Assembly (NCBI GenBank): GCA_003218415.1 | Contig: QHNK01000093.1 | Span: forward strand, 1-49,686 | Reading direction: 5' to 3' | Origin: Verrucomicrobiota bacterium | Lineage (GTDB): Bacteria > Verrucomicrobiota > Verrucomicrobiia > Chthoniobacterales > UBA10450 | DNA length: 49,686 nt | Shown: positions 8,784 through 16,983 of the stretch, one piece after another | Layout: each line of letters starts with the position of its first letter | Numbering within the stretch: the first letter of the stretch is position 1 | The notes under the pieces: generated by a model | The model's input: only the letters and a program-made list of their open reading frames with translations | What the model was told of the DNA's origin: nothing | The model's database searches: none | Translations under genes and position numbers: made by a program

Positions 8784-9002
8784 ATGCACAAAGAACTTCC
8801 AGCTCTCGCCGCGAAAATAGCGAAAGCGCTATCATGCGGGTCCGAGTACGTGGTCACCCAACCCGTTGAGCTTCGAATTCTGCGGGAAATGTCCGAGGCG
8901 GAGGTGAGCGAGTTTGCAAAGAGCCATGGCTGGCGCGTAATACGTCGTCTCGGGGGACGACAGATCGAATTTTACAATGACGCGAGCCAGCGCCCGTCGT
9001 AG
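8784..9002 (+). CDS. Small hypothetical protein (72 aa)
   Basis: A 72-residue soluble protein starting MHKELPALAAKIAKAL and ending RQIEFYNDASQRPS. It has no signal peptide or membrane segment. The balanced helix-strand pattern (LRILREMSEAEVSEFAKSHG, WRVIRRLGGRQIEFYND) looks like a genuine small folded domain. The family is not recognised. It stands alone between two family A repeats, with the TMEM14-like gene following. Confidence 0.55.
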   Translation: MHKELPALAAKIAKALSCGSEYVVTQPVELRILREMSEAEVSEFAKSHGWRVIRRLGGRQIEFYNDASQRPS

Positions 9003-9025
9003 CAACGGCTCCGTGAGCTGTTCGG

Positions 9026-9072
9026 ATTGCAGCCACAGGTGGCTTGACGCGCTACAGGCACGTGGCTACAGC
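9026..9072. repeat. Family A element, degenerate
   Basis: TTGCAGCCACAGGTG on the left is a partial inverted copy of CACGTGGCTACAG on the right. It lies between the small hypothetical gene and the TMEM14-like gene. Confidence 0.5.
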
Positions 9073-9122
9073 ACCAGTGGACACAAACCAGCAGTTGGCT
9101 TACGAGTGCTAGCGCGTTCCAA

Positions 9123-9440
9123 ATGGAAGCAGCCAAAATTTATTTTATTGTTTTCGGCGTCTTGACGATCCTGGGCGGCATCGTTGGTTACGTAAAGGCA
9201 GGCAGTGTGGCGTCGATCATCGCCGGTTCAATCACAGGTGTGCTATTGCTGGTGGCTGCGTTTGTATTGCCCGAACACCGCATGGTTGGCTTGGCGACTG
9301 CGCTTATTGTGTCGCTTTTGCTCGCTGCGCAGTTCATCCCCAGATTTCTGCAGACCGGAAGAGTCATGCCTGCTGGAATAATGTCGGTCCTGAGCGCAAT
9401 TGGGGTCATTGTGGTCATCGTCGCCTGGGTAAAAAAGTAA
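9123..9440 (+). CDS. Small TMEM14/UPF0136-like membrane protein
   Basis: A 105-residue protein made almost entirely of four hydrophobic helices (about 7-24, 28-47, 53-70, 83-102). Gly-rich turns such as LTILGGIVGYVKAGS and ASIIAGSITGVLLL match the Tmemb_14 family found in bacteria and eukaryotic organelles. The function of bacterial members is not established. The next gene begins with GTG four bases after its stop, so the two are probably co-transcribed. Confidence 0.75.
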   Translation: MEAAKIYFIVFGVLTILGGIVGYVKAGSVASIIAGSITGVLLLVAAFVLPEHRMVGLATALIVSLLLAAQFIPRFLQTGRVMPAGIMSVLSAIGVIVVIVAWVKK

Positions 9441-9444
9441 TCGC

Positions 9445-10866
9445 GTGGGAAGAATTCGCCTTCGGACGTGGCGACGGCTTGTGCTTGTCTTATTCGCCGC
9501 GCTTTTCGCTGCGATTGTTTACCGCTGGATATCACTCGAGCGGCTACAACGCGTCGCGCCCACTGAGTTACCTGCCACGCCAACACCGGAACCGACGCCA
9601 ACCCGGCCGCCGGTGATCACTGGAAAATTGGACACTGGCAAACTGTTCAACGGGATCACGCTCCACTCCACGGTCGAGACGATCCCGGGCGCCGATGCCG
9701 CTACGGAACGCACACAGCCGGACAGTTACGTGCTCGATCTAAAACTGCAGGCCCGCGTGCCGTCGCCGAACAAGACGATCGAGGAGCTGGCGAAAGTGAG
9801 TCCCCAGCTGCCAACGCTTTTGCCCGGCTTGGCGTCGATGTTATCGGCTGATTCGGTTTCGCCGCTTTACGCTCAGCTTTACGACGCAAAAATCAGAATG
9901 CTGCGCGAAAACCTCGCTCGCCTCGATTTGCTTCTGTCGCGGCATAACTTTTTCGATTGCCAAACTGTTCTCCAACTTCAGCATCCGCAAACGCATCGCA
10001 AAGCGCTTCTGCTCCAGGCGGACATGGACGTGGATGCTGACGGCTCAGACGCTGATCGGATGCCTGTCGGTACCGGCGCACCCGCTAATTTCAAGCCGTC
10101 CACGAGTTATCGCTGGCCAAAGAAAACGTCCGCGCCTAACCCGTATCTCGCCGCGACCGAAGAGGGATTGAAACGCGCAGAAGATGAATACGCGCTCGCA
10201 ACTACCACTCCCGCACGGAAGCGTGAGTTGCGCAATGCAATCGCGCAGTTGCGTGCCGAGGTCGGCACATTGAGAAAATACAGCTTCCTCATCGGCGCGA
10301 CCGATCCTTTTATCGTGGTGCCGGGCGCATTTACGCACGCTCACGACCCCGTTAAGCCTGGTGACTATGCGCTTGTCGTTTTCGGGGACTCGGTTTATCC
10401 GGCCATGGTCGGCGACGTCGGGCCAAACGACAAAGTAGGAGAGGCGTCGCTCCGCATCGCAAAACAGATCAACGCGCTTTCGACGCCCTACAATCGGCCA
10501 GTGAGCGATCTCAAAGTGACCTACGTAATTTTCCCTGGCACGGCAGACCAGCCATTTGGCCCCCCGGATTTGGAAAAAATTCAGGCGCGCTGCGACACGC
10601 TGGTCAAAGAGATCGGCGGCGCGAGCGTCCCGCTGCATCACTGGGAAAATATCATTCCGCCTTCGCCCACTCCGAGCCCTTCGCCATCTCCGAGCGCGAC
10701 ACCGTCTCCCTCGTCAACTGCATCGACGACGCCATCTGGTTCGCTGTCGCCAACGTTTGCATTCCCCATTGGCAGCCCGGCAGCGACCGCGCAGACTAAT
10801 CCGACGCTCGCGCCGACGAGTTCGCCCGCCGTTAAGCGAAGCCCGACGAAGAAACGGAAGCCGTGA
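9445..10866 (+). CDS. Membrane-anchored GH75 (chitosanase)-like protein with Pro/Ser tail
   Basis: A 473-residue protein with an N-terminal membrane anchor (about residues 11-28) and a Pro/Thr linker. The catalytic-type domain shows DMDVDADG (193-200), FIVVPG (289-294) and GDYALVVFGDSVYPAMVGDVGPNDKVGEAS in sections. This pattern is that of GH75 chitosanases, and Asp324 and Glu333 keep the nine-residue spacing of the catalytic pair in the Aspergillus enzyme. A tail of about 80 residues rich in PSPSP and TPS follows. The substrate may be chitosan or another amino-sugar polymer. The start is GTG. Its stop overlaps the next start in GTGA, suggesting translational coupling. Confidence 0.75.
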   Translation: MGRIRLRTWRRLVLVLFAALFAAIVYRWISLERLQRVAPTELPATPTPEPTPTRPPVITGKLDTGKLFNGITLHSTVETIPGADAATERTQPDSYVLDLKLQARVPSPNKTIEELAKVSPQLPTLLPGLASMLSADSVSPLYAQLYDAKIRMLRENLARLDLLLSRHNFFDCQTVLQLQHPQTHRKALLLQADMDVDADGSDADRMPVGTGAPANFKPSTSYRWPKKTSAPNPYLAATEEGLKRAEDEYALATTTPARKRELRNAIAQLRAEVGTLRKYSFLIGATDPFIVVPGAFTHAHDPVKPGDYALVVFGDSVYPAMVGDVGPNDKVGEASLRIAKQINALSTPYNRPVSDLKVTYVIFPGTADQPFGPPDLEKIQARCDTLVKEIGGASVPLHHWENIIPPSPTPSPSPSPSATPSPSSTASTTPSGSLSPTFAFPIGSPAATAQTNPTLAPTSSPAVKRSPTKKRKP

Positions 10867-12098
10867 ATCTGATCCTTCGCGACGCTGTTGAGGCCGATCT
10901 GTCGGCGATCATTGAGATTTACAACGCCACTGTGCCGACGCGTATGGTGACGGCCGAGCTTGAGCCGACCACGGTCGAAGCGCGTTTGCCGTGGTTCCGC
11001 GATCATTCACCGGATGAATATCCATTCTGGGTCGCTGAATCAGACGGCCGCGTGATTGGCTGGCTCAATTTCAAAAAATTCCTGCCACGCGGTGCGTATC
11101 GCGGCACAGCCGAGATTAGCGTTTATGTTCATGAAAACTTCCGGCGGCACGGCGTCGGACAACGATTGTTGGAAGAAGCAATCGCCCGCGCGCCGTCGCT
11201 GGGAATAACAGCTCTGGTCGGGCTGATCTTCGGACACAACGAGCCGAGTTTGAAATTGTTCGATCGCCTCGGCTTCGAACGCTGGGGATTTTTTCCCGCG
11301 GTCGCGCAACTCGACGGCGTAAAGCGGGACCTCATTGTAGTCGGATTACATTGTCCAGCGCCCGACAGCCACCCCGAAAGCTTTCGGGGTCCGGTTTCTG
11401 CAGAAACGACGTCGCATGCCGACGCGCCGCAGGCGCGTTGCTACAAGGATTGCCTCAACTTGATGCAGACACTGATGCACTATCGGCAGGAGCCGATTCA
11501 TTCGGCGCTTCAAAAAATCCGGGACAAATATTCGATGCTGCATCTGGACGTGCTGCTCCTGATCTATCATTTTTCGAAAATTTGCTCCGGATCGATTCTT
11601 GAGATCGGCGCGTTCGTTGGTGGCGCGACCATCGCCGCCGCGTTCGGCGTGCGCGATTCGGGGCGGCAAAAAAAACTGATCGCGATCGAACCCGGAGGCG
11701 GCGTGAAACACAGGCGGCTCGGCACGCGCAATATCTTGCGTGACTTGGAACGCAATCTCGCCCGGCAACGCGTGTCCAAAATGGTCACGCTAATCAAGGG
11801 CCGCTCGTTCGCCCCAGAAACGATCTCCGCGGTTCATCAGGCGCTTGGTTCAGAAGAAATTGGCCTGCTGATCCTCGACGCCGATGCCGGTAAACGGCGC
11901 GACATCGAGTGCTACCGCGATAAATTGGCCGACGGATGCTGGATGGTCATAGACGATTACTCCGGAGCCGATTCAAACGTAAAGAGCGCACCGAGCCGCG
12001 CAGACGTGGACGCGCTGGTCGCCGCGGGCGCGTTAGAGCCGCTGGGGTTTTACGGGTGGAGCACATGGGTGGGCCGATGGCGCGGCGGTTCGAGCTAA
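10863..12098 (+). CDS. GNAT acetyltransferase fused to SAM methyltransferase-like domain
   Basis: One open frame of 411 residues. Residues 1-165 are a phosphinothricin-acetyltransferase-like GNAT domain (RRHGVGQRLLEEAI as the acetyl-CoA loop, FDRLGFERWGFF). Residues about 201-411 are a class I methyltransferase or hydroxylase-like Rossmann domain (GSILEIGAFVGGATIAAA, IGLLILDADAGKRRDIECY, WMVIDDYSG). The roughly 30 residues between them are encoded by a repeat-rich stretch (11352-11447). An in-frame ATG at 11463 begins MQTLMHYRQEP and could be an original separate start. The fusion may therefore be recent. The GTG start overlaps the upstream stop. Confidence 0.78.
   Translation: MNLILRDAVEADLSAIIEIYNATVPTRMVTAELEPTTVEARLPWFRDHSPDEYPFWVAESDGRVIGWLNFKKFLPRGAYRGTAEISVYVHENFRRHGVGQRLLEEAIARAPSLGITALVGLIFGHNEPSLKLFDRLGFERWGFFPAVAQLDGVKRDLIVVGLHCPAPDSHPESFRGPVSAETTSHADAPQARCYKDCLNLMQTLMHYRQEPIHSALQKIRDKYSMLHLDVLLLIYHFSKICSGSILEIGAFVGGATIAAAFGVRDSGRQKKLIAIEPGGGVKHRRLGTRNILRDLERNLARQRVSKMVTLIKGRSFAPETISAVHQALGSEEIGLLILDADAGKRRDIECYRDKLADGCWMVIDDYSGADSNVKSAPSRADVDALVAAGALEPLGFYGWSTWVGRWRGGSS
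11352..11447. repeat. Hairpin cluster at the GNAT-methyltransferase junction
   Basis: Contains the perfect palindrome CCCCGAAAGCTTTCGGGG (11372-11389), then GTTTCTGCAGAAAC, then CGCGCC/GGCGCG, and ends GTTGCTACAAGG like the CTAC end of family A. The reading frame stays open throughout. The same 18-base palindrome occurs in the pseudokinase gene at 34710-34727. Confidence 0.75.
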
Positions 12099-12117
12099 GT
12101 TTTCAGCCCGATTTTCG

Positions 12118-12495
12118 TCACGTTTCTTCGGGACCGATGACGAGATGGATCATGCCGTTGGGCGCGGAGATGAAGAAGCCATTGAAATCTTCGCGCAATT
12201 GCTCGACTTCATCGCGCCGCGTGACGCCGTGCACTTTTAGAAACGCTGCGGCAGCCTCGGTATCATTCGTCTCCAGTTCCAGCCAGATGTCCGGGTGGCT
12301 CAGGTTGGGAACACTGTCGATCCAAAGGCGGTTCGGGCCGAATTGAAAAATACAGCCGTCTTTTTCTTCCTCGATTAGAGGCAGCCCCAGCGTGTCGCGA
12401 TAAAAGGCGACCGTCTGCTCATATGTGTGACTGGGGCATTTGATCGCGATGTTCGCTCCGCCAGAGAACTGCGGCCCTTCAAGTTTTGCCACCAT
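12118..12495 (-). CDS. VOC (glyoxalase/bleomycin-resistance fold) family protein
   Basis: A 125-residue single-domain protein with the paired beta-alpha-beta-beta-beta layout. The first module is ANIAIKCPSHTYEQTVAFYRDTLGLPLIEEE and the second runs through PDIWLELETNDTEAAAAFL to NGMIHLVIGPEE. The HTYEQTVAFYRDTLGLP stretch is the common VOC signature. Substrate unknown; metal ligands are not clearly complete. It lies 28 bases downstream of fumC on the same strand and could be read through from it. Confidence 0.8.
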   Translation of the reverse strand: MVAKLEGPQFSGGANIAIKCPSHTYEQTVAFYRDTLGLPLIEEEKDGCIFQFGPNRLWIDSVPNLSHPDIWLELETNDTEAAAAFLKVHGVTRRDEVEQLREDFNGFFISAPNGMIHLVIGPEET

Positions 12496-12523
12496 CGTTT
12501 TCGCGCCGAAGGAAAGCGGGCTG

Positions 12524-13930
12524 TTATTCTTTCCCGCCTGGCTCGGTCATTTTGATCGGGTCCAGCGCGCGCTCCAGTTCTTTCTCGGGCAAAACTTTTT
12601 TCTCCCGGGCAATTTCGCGAACGGTGCGCCCGGTTTTCGCGCTCTCTTTTGCAATCTCCGCCGCGCGATCATAACCGATCTTCGGGCTGAGACTGGTCAC
12701 CATTGCCATGGAAAGCTCTACTAACTCGCGGCACCGCTCCTCGTTTGCCACGATACCGCGCACGCATTTCTCGCAGAAGATATCGACGACGTTCGCCAGC
12801 AGCCGGATCGACTCGAGAAGATTGTGCGCCATCACAGGCATCATCACGTTGAGCTCGAAGTTCCCGTTTGCGCCTGCCCAGGTGATGGTTGTGTCGTTGC
12901 CGATCACCTGCGCGCACACCATCATCAGCGATTCGCACATGACCGGATTTACTTTTCCCGGCATGATTGAGCTGCCAGGTTGGATCGCGGGAAGTTGGAT
13001 CTCGCCGATGCCGCAGCGCGGACCGCTGCTGAGCCAGCGAATGTCGTTTGCGATCTTGAACAGACTTACCGCGATCGTTTTTAAATGACCGCTCGCTTCG
13101 ACAACCGCGTCCTTTCCGCCCTGCGCTTCGAAATGATTTTTTGCCTCGTAAAATGCGATGCCCGTGCGTTGCTCCAAATGCCGCAGCATTTTCTTCGGAA
13201 GGTCGATGTGCCGATTCAGGCCCGTGCCCACCGCGGTTCCGCCCAGCGCAAGCTCGCGTAAAACTTCGTTCGATTTTTGCGCGCGCTCCTTCGCATAGGC
13301 AACTTGTTGCGCGTAGCCGGAAAATTCCTGGCCGAGCCGGATCGGCGTCGCATCCATCAAATGGGTCCGTCCGATTTTGATGATGTGCCAAAATTCCTTC
13401 GCCTTTGCTTCGAGCGCGTTTTGTAATTTTTCCAACGCCGGGATGAGACAGTTCTTCAACTCTTCGGCGGCGCTGATGTGGATCGCCGACGGAATCACGT
13501 CATTGCTGGATTGCCCCATGTTGACGTGATCGTTCGGATGAACGTGCTCGCGCGATCCGATCGGTTTGCCTGCAAGCTGCGCACAACGGTTCGCAATCAC
13601 TTCGTTGGCGTTCGTGTTTGTGCTCGTTCCGGAACCGGTCTGAAAAACGTCGAGCGGAAAATGATCGTCGAGTTTTCCTTCCACAACCTCTTCAGCCGCT
13701 TGCACGATCAACGCTGCGCGCTCGGCATCCAGCAAACCCAGGTCGTGATTCGCTTGCCCGGCCGCCCATTTGATCAGACCCAGCGCGCGAATGAACGAGC
13801 GCGAAAATCGGTAGCCGCTCACAGGAAAATTGAGCACCGCGCGATGAGTGGAAGCGCCATGAAGCGCATCCGCCGGAAGCGTCATCTCGCCCATCGAATC
13901 TTTTTCTGTCCGCGTCGGCTTCTCGGTCAT
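12524..13930 (-). CDS. fumC: Fumarate hydratase, class II (fumarase C)
   Basis: A 468-residue iron-independent fumarase that converts fumarate to malate in the TCA cycle. Family landmarks include SGTSTNTNANEVIANR near the substrate site, HVNMGQSSNDVIPSA, GRTHLMDATPIRLGQEFSG and the superfamily signature GSSIMPGKVNPVMCE, which includes the mobile catalytic loop. Length is standard. Its ATG overlaps the stop of the upstream methyltransferase gene in ATGA, so the two are co-transcribed and probably coupled. The gene makes malate and oxaloacetate for pckG, which lies on the other strand further along. Confidence 0.97.
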   Translation of the reverse strand: MTEKPTRTEKDSMGEMTLPADALHGASTHRAVLNFPVSGYRFSRSFIRALGLIKWAAGQANHDLGLLDAERAALIVQAAEEVVEGKLDDHFPLDVFQTGSGTSTNTNANEVIANRCAQLAGKPIGSREHVHPNDHVNMGQSSNDVIPSAIHISAAEELKNCLIPALEKLQNALEAKAKEFWHIIKIGRTHLMDATPIRLGQEFSGYAQQVAYAKERAQKSNEVLRELALGGTAVGTGLNRHIDLPKKMLRHLEQRTGIAFYEAKNHFEAQGGKDAVVEASGHLKTIAVSLFKIANDIRWLSSGPRCGIGEIQLPAIQPGSSIMPGKVNPVMCESLMMVCAQVIGNDTTITWAGANGNFELNVMMPVMAHNLLESIRLLANVVDIFCEKCVRGIVANEERCRELVELSMAMVTSLSPKIGYDRAAEIAKESAKTGRTVREIAREKKVLPEKELERALDPIKMTEPGGKE

Positions 13931-14595
13931 GCGGAACGATCCGCGCCAACGCCAGCCAGCCTGGAAAAACGTTTGGACTGCGCGGTGCGTCGTTCGCGAC
14001 TAAGCGGCGAGGGCGTTTTGTGAAAAACAGTAATGAACATTGGCGGGATATTTTGCAGGAAGTATTCCGATTCGGCGTGCTCGAAAAGTGTGGCGTGCTG
14101 CTTCAATTCGTTGGTGACCTGATAAATGATGAAACTGCCGTCCGGCGCCAGCGCATCATATGTTTTTCGCAAGAGCGCGCGTTTCTTGTCGATCTTGAGA
14201 ATGCTGAACGGAATTCCGGAAAGAATATAGTCGCAGCAAGCGATGCCGCGACGTTTGAGCTCGTAAGGTAAAGAAGCTGCATCGCCATGGATCACATGCA
14301 CGCGCGGATCGCCCGCGAATTGCCGCTCGAGCGCCCGCGAGAACGCCGCATCGAGCTCGAACAGGAGCAAATGTGAATCCGCGCTCATCCGGCGCGCAAT
14401 CTCGCGTGAGTGCACGCCTTCACCCGGGCCGTACTCGGCGATTACACGCGGCTTGCTAAAATCCATTTTGCTGGCGACGCGTTCCACCAGCGCTTTTGAG
14501 CTGGGAACGATAGAGGCCACCTGGAACGGTCGCTTGAGAAATCGCTTGAAAAACAGTGCGCTCACGGGGAACGAACAGTCGTCTGGCGCTTCCAA
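13927..14595 (-). CDS. SAM-dependent methyltransferase (phospholipid N-methyltransferase-like)
   Basis: A 222-residue methyltransferase. FKRFLKRPFQVASIVPSS matches the N-terminus of PmtA/rRNA-dimethylase-like phospholipid methyltransferases. Motif I is VIAEYGPGEGVHSREIA, the acidic ribose-binding step is LLLFELDAAF, and motif IV is DYILSGIPFSIL. PmtA-type enzymes methylate phosphatidylethanolamine; that substrate is an inference here. The first start is TTG at 14593-14595. A GTG ten codons in (14565) would give VSALFFKRFLKR and is a good alternative. The stop overlaps the fumC start. Confidence 0.82.
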   Translation of the reverse strand: MEAPDDCSFPVSALFFKRFLKRPFQVASIVPSSKALVERVASKMDFSKPRVIAEYGPGEGVHSREIARRMSADSHLLLFELDAAFSRALERQFAGDPRVHVIHGDAASLPYELKRRGIACCDYILSGIPFSILKIDKKRALLRKTYDALAPDGSFIIYQVTNELKQHATLFEHAESEYFLQNIPPMFITVFHKTPSPLSRERRTAQSKRFSRLAGVGADRSA

Positions 14596-14626
14596 GTTGT
14601 CCAGTGGTGAAGTAGGCCAATGTAGG

Positions 14627-14700
14627 TGATCCGTGAACTGTGATCGGCACTCCTCAGCCTTGACTGATCACTGATCACCGATCACTTATCACTTCTGATC
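14627..14700. repeat. GATCAC-word repeat ahead of tRNA-Val
   Basis: A run of near-repeats of TGATCAC, CGATCACTT and ATCACTTCTGATC immediately upstream of the tRNA gene. It is low-complexity, partly palindromic sequence with no coding potential. Confidence 0.55.
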
Positions 14701-14703
14701 GAT

Positions 14704-14778
<75 letters not shown>

Positions 14779-14791
14779 TTTCGTTGAAAGC

Positions 14792-15125
14792 ATGTTTCGT
14801 AAATTCGCGTTCCTTGCATTCGCCATCGCGGTTCTGTCAGGTGCTTTCGGATTGGCCAGTGCTGAGGCAGAGGAGGAGCTTCGCGGGATAGTTTTGATGA
14901 ATGTCGATTCAAAGACGGGACGGGTCACGTCCGCACGAATGCTGCAGAGCACAGGAGTCCAAGTCGTGGATGCGACACTGCTGGAACAATTTTCGCGAAT
15001 GGCGGTTCAGACCAGGGACGCCGTCGAAGGTGAGAATTCCAGTCACGTTCAGCCTTCGAGGTGAACTCCCTAGCTCATCGCGCCCTAACCCATTTGACAT
15101 GACAGGATTTGGGTTGCGTCGCTGA
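14792..15125 (+). pseudogene. TonB C-terminal-domain periplasmic protein, frameshifted
   Basis: The first frame encodes a signal peptide (MFRKFAFLAFAIAVLSGAFG) and the start of a TonB_C-like domain (GIVLMNVDSKTGRVTSARML, STGVQVVDATLLEQF), then drifts into an unrelated tail ending at 15064. The +1 frame carries the expected continuation FREWRFRPGTPSKVRIPVTF and ends at 15125. Removing one T from the TTTT at 14990-14993 joins them into LLEQFREWRFRPGTP, a textbook TonB_C end. It is either a one-base pseudogene or a sequencing error. It starts 13 bases after the tRNA-Val CCA. Confidence 0.75.
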
Positions 15126-15169
15126 TATCCAGTTCATCGTTTTTCGCTCCAATTACGAATGTCGATTCT

Positions 15170-16708
15170 TTAGCTGGGAGAAGGCGGAGTAGCCGGAGCC
15201 GGTGGCAGCGCCGGTGCGCTGGTGGGCCGTTTTTCAATGAGAGTCGCTAACGCAGGACGCAAACTCATCAGGTTCTTTAGCAGATTAAACCAGAACGGCG
15301 CGCCAAGCGCGAGTAACCCGGCCGTAGCAAGAATGCCAAACAGGTGGCCGAATGTATGGCCCATCTGTCGTTGAAGCCGCGGCCACCCGTGGAGTTTACG
15401 TTCTGCTGGTTGATCCCAGCGGCCAAGAAAATCAACCGGCACGAGGTCGAACCCAGCTTCGTCCGCGGTTTTCTTCAGGCGTTCGACACGTTCGCGGCTT
15501 GACTCTTCGAACTTTTTTGCCGCGCTTGTGCAAAGGACGTCGTACTCTTCGAGTAATGCCTGCGCTTCCTCCGATTGGACATTGTTTGCGGTCAGCTGCG
15601 CGTTCAGAGCTTGCCGATACTCATCGGGCGCGCGCGACGCGGGGAAAACGCTCAAAGCCTGCTCCGGGTGTTTTTCTGCCCACTGAAGATAAGCCTGGTG
15701 TGCTGGCGCATTGTTCGGGTCGAAAATTTTGCTGCCTTCTTCGATTACGCTTGATGCGGCTTTCCCCAGCCCTTGGACCAGCACGGGATTGGCGCGGAGC
15801 TGTCGATAAATTTCGGAGGTATCCAGCTGGAGAACGAACGCCGCGCAAATCGAGCAAACGATCGTTACCACGCGAACATGAGTTTGGAACCATTGCTCGG
15901 AGCGGTCCTGGGCGCTGCCGAACCAGCGCTGAAACCGATCGTACGCTTTCGTCGTCGCCCGCTCGACTGTTGCGCCAAAGTTGGCTAACGACTCGAGCAC
16001 GGCCTTTTGCTGCTGCTCGGTCACAAAGATGTCTGCCACCTTTTTGATGAGCTCAAGTTTATCTTCGGACTCTTGCGCGGGTTGATCGCGAGCTTGGAGG
16101 CAAGCCAGCAGATCGACGGATTTTTGGATTAATTCCGGTGGTATATCGCGGAGCGCTGCTTCGGTCGGCGTCAGATCTGCGAACTCGTTGATAATGCGGT
16201 AAATCTCACCGGGACGAATTGCGCTTCCAAGAGCGGTTGCGTCCTTCAACTTGGAAAAAAATCCCCACGGTGCCATTCGGTTGGGCGCGACCTCCGGAAT
16301 TCTGACCCCGGCGCTCGCCGTAATCACTTTTTTCTGAGCCGCTTTCACGGCTGCTTGCTTGCCGGTATCGGTCGGGTCGTCGGCGAGGCCTGCCTCCGCT
16401 TGCTTCAACTTCCTCTCGGCGTCAATGAGCGCTTGCGTATTCGGGTTCGGGATGACCTGGACGCGATTCTTGGGTCGCCAGACGGAATCGCTGAAAATCG
16501 GATCCCTTAAAATTTGCGCGGCCAGCGAATGCGCATGCTCGCCAATTTTCGGATCGATCGTTTGAAACGTCAGCGCGAGCGCATTGGCCAGATTCTTGCC
16601 CCGCAACGAAAACGCCGTGGAGACCATCTGCACGACAATCGTGATAAGCAGGCTGAGAACAGTCATGATCACCGCGAAGGCGATCGCGATATCGATGGTA
16701 TTTAGCAT
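15170..16708 (-). CDS. Large membrane protein of unknown function
   Basis: A 512-residue protein. It has an N-terminal membrane helix (IDIAIAFAVIMTVLSLLITI, about 5-32) followed by a soluble region with coiled-coil-like stretches (DAERKLKQAEAGL, KQAAVKAAQKKV). A second hydrophobic helix lies near 293-312 (VVTIVCSICAAFVLQL), and a third near the C-terminus (HLFGILATAGLLALGAPFW). A Pro/Ala-rich tail ends the protein. It resembles widespread uncharacterised proteins that start with an IDIAIG-type helix. No catalytic motif is seen. It stands alone between the broken TonB-domain gene and gmhA. Confidence 0.75.
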   Translation of the reverse strand: MLNTIDIAIAFAVIMTVLSLLITIVVQMVSTAFSLRGKNLANALALTFQTIDPKIGEHAHSLAAQILRDPIFSDSVWRPKNRVQVIPNPNTQALIDAERKLKQAEAGLADDPTDTGKQAAVKAAQKKVITASAGVRIPEVAPNRMAPWGFFSKLKDATALGSAIRPGEIYRIINEFADLTPTEAALRDIPPELIQKSVDLLACLQARDQPAQESEDKLELIKKVADIFVTEQQQKAVLESLANFGATVERATTKAYDRFQRWFGSAQDRSEQWFQTHVRVVTIVCSICAAFVLQLDTSEIYRQLRANPVLVQGLGKAASSVIEEGSKIFDPNNAPAHQAYLQWAEKHPEQALSVFPASRAPDEYRQALNAQLTANNVQSEEAQALLEEYDVLCTSAAKKFEESSRERVERLKKTADEAGFDLVPVDFLGRWDQPAERKLHGWPRLQRQMGHTFGHLFGILATAGLLALGAPFWFNLLKNLMSLRPALATLIEKRPTSAPALPPAPATPPSPS

Positions 16709-16983
16709 AAAGATCCCGATTGATTTGCCACAGTTAGAGCACTAACGGCGAAAGGAAAGGCGACGCAGCCTTCGGCGTGAAGAACGGCGAAATGCTTGAG
16801 AGTGAGTCTGTTCACTTGGGGGCAGCGTTGGGCCAACTTTTATCGATTCGAGAAACGTCTGACAAGACCAAAAATCCGGCAGTCATTTTGACCCCGTGCT
16901 TCTAAAGCCGGCATCATTCATTTTGCTTCAAGCGCTGAAAAGTTGTATCAACTCCAATCCGTTCCAAATAAAGCCTGCAATCA

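Noticed and set aside
11463-12098. Annotating the methyltransferase-like domain as a separate gene
   Set aside because: The frame is open with the GNAT domain and there is no stop between. A separate internal start is possible but cannot be shown here.
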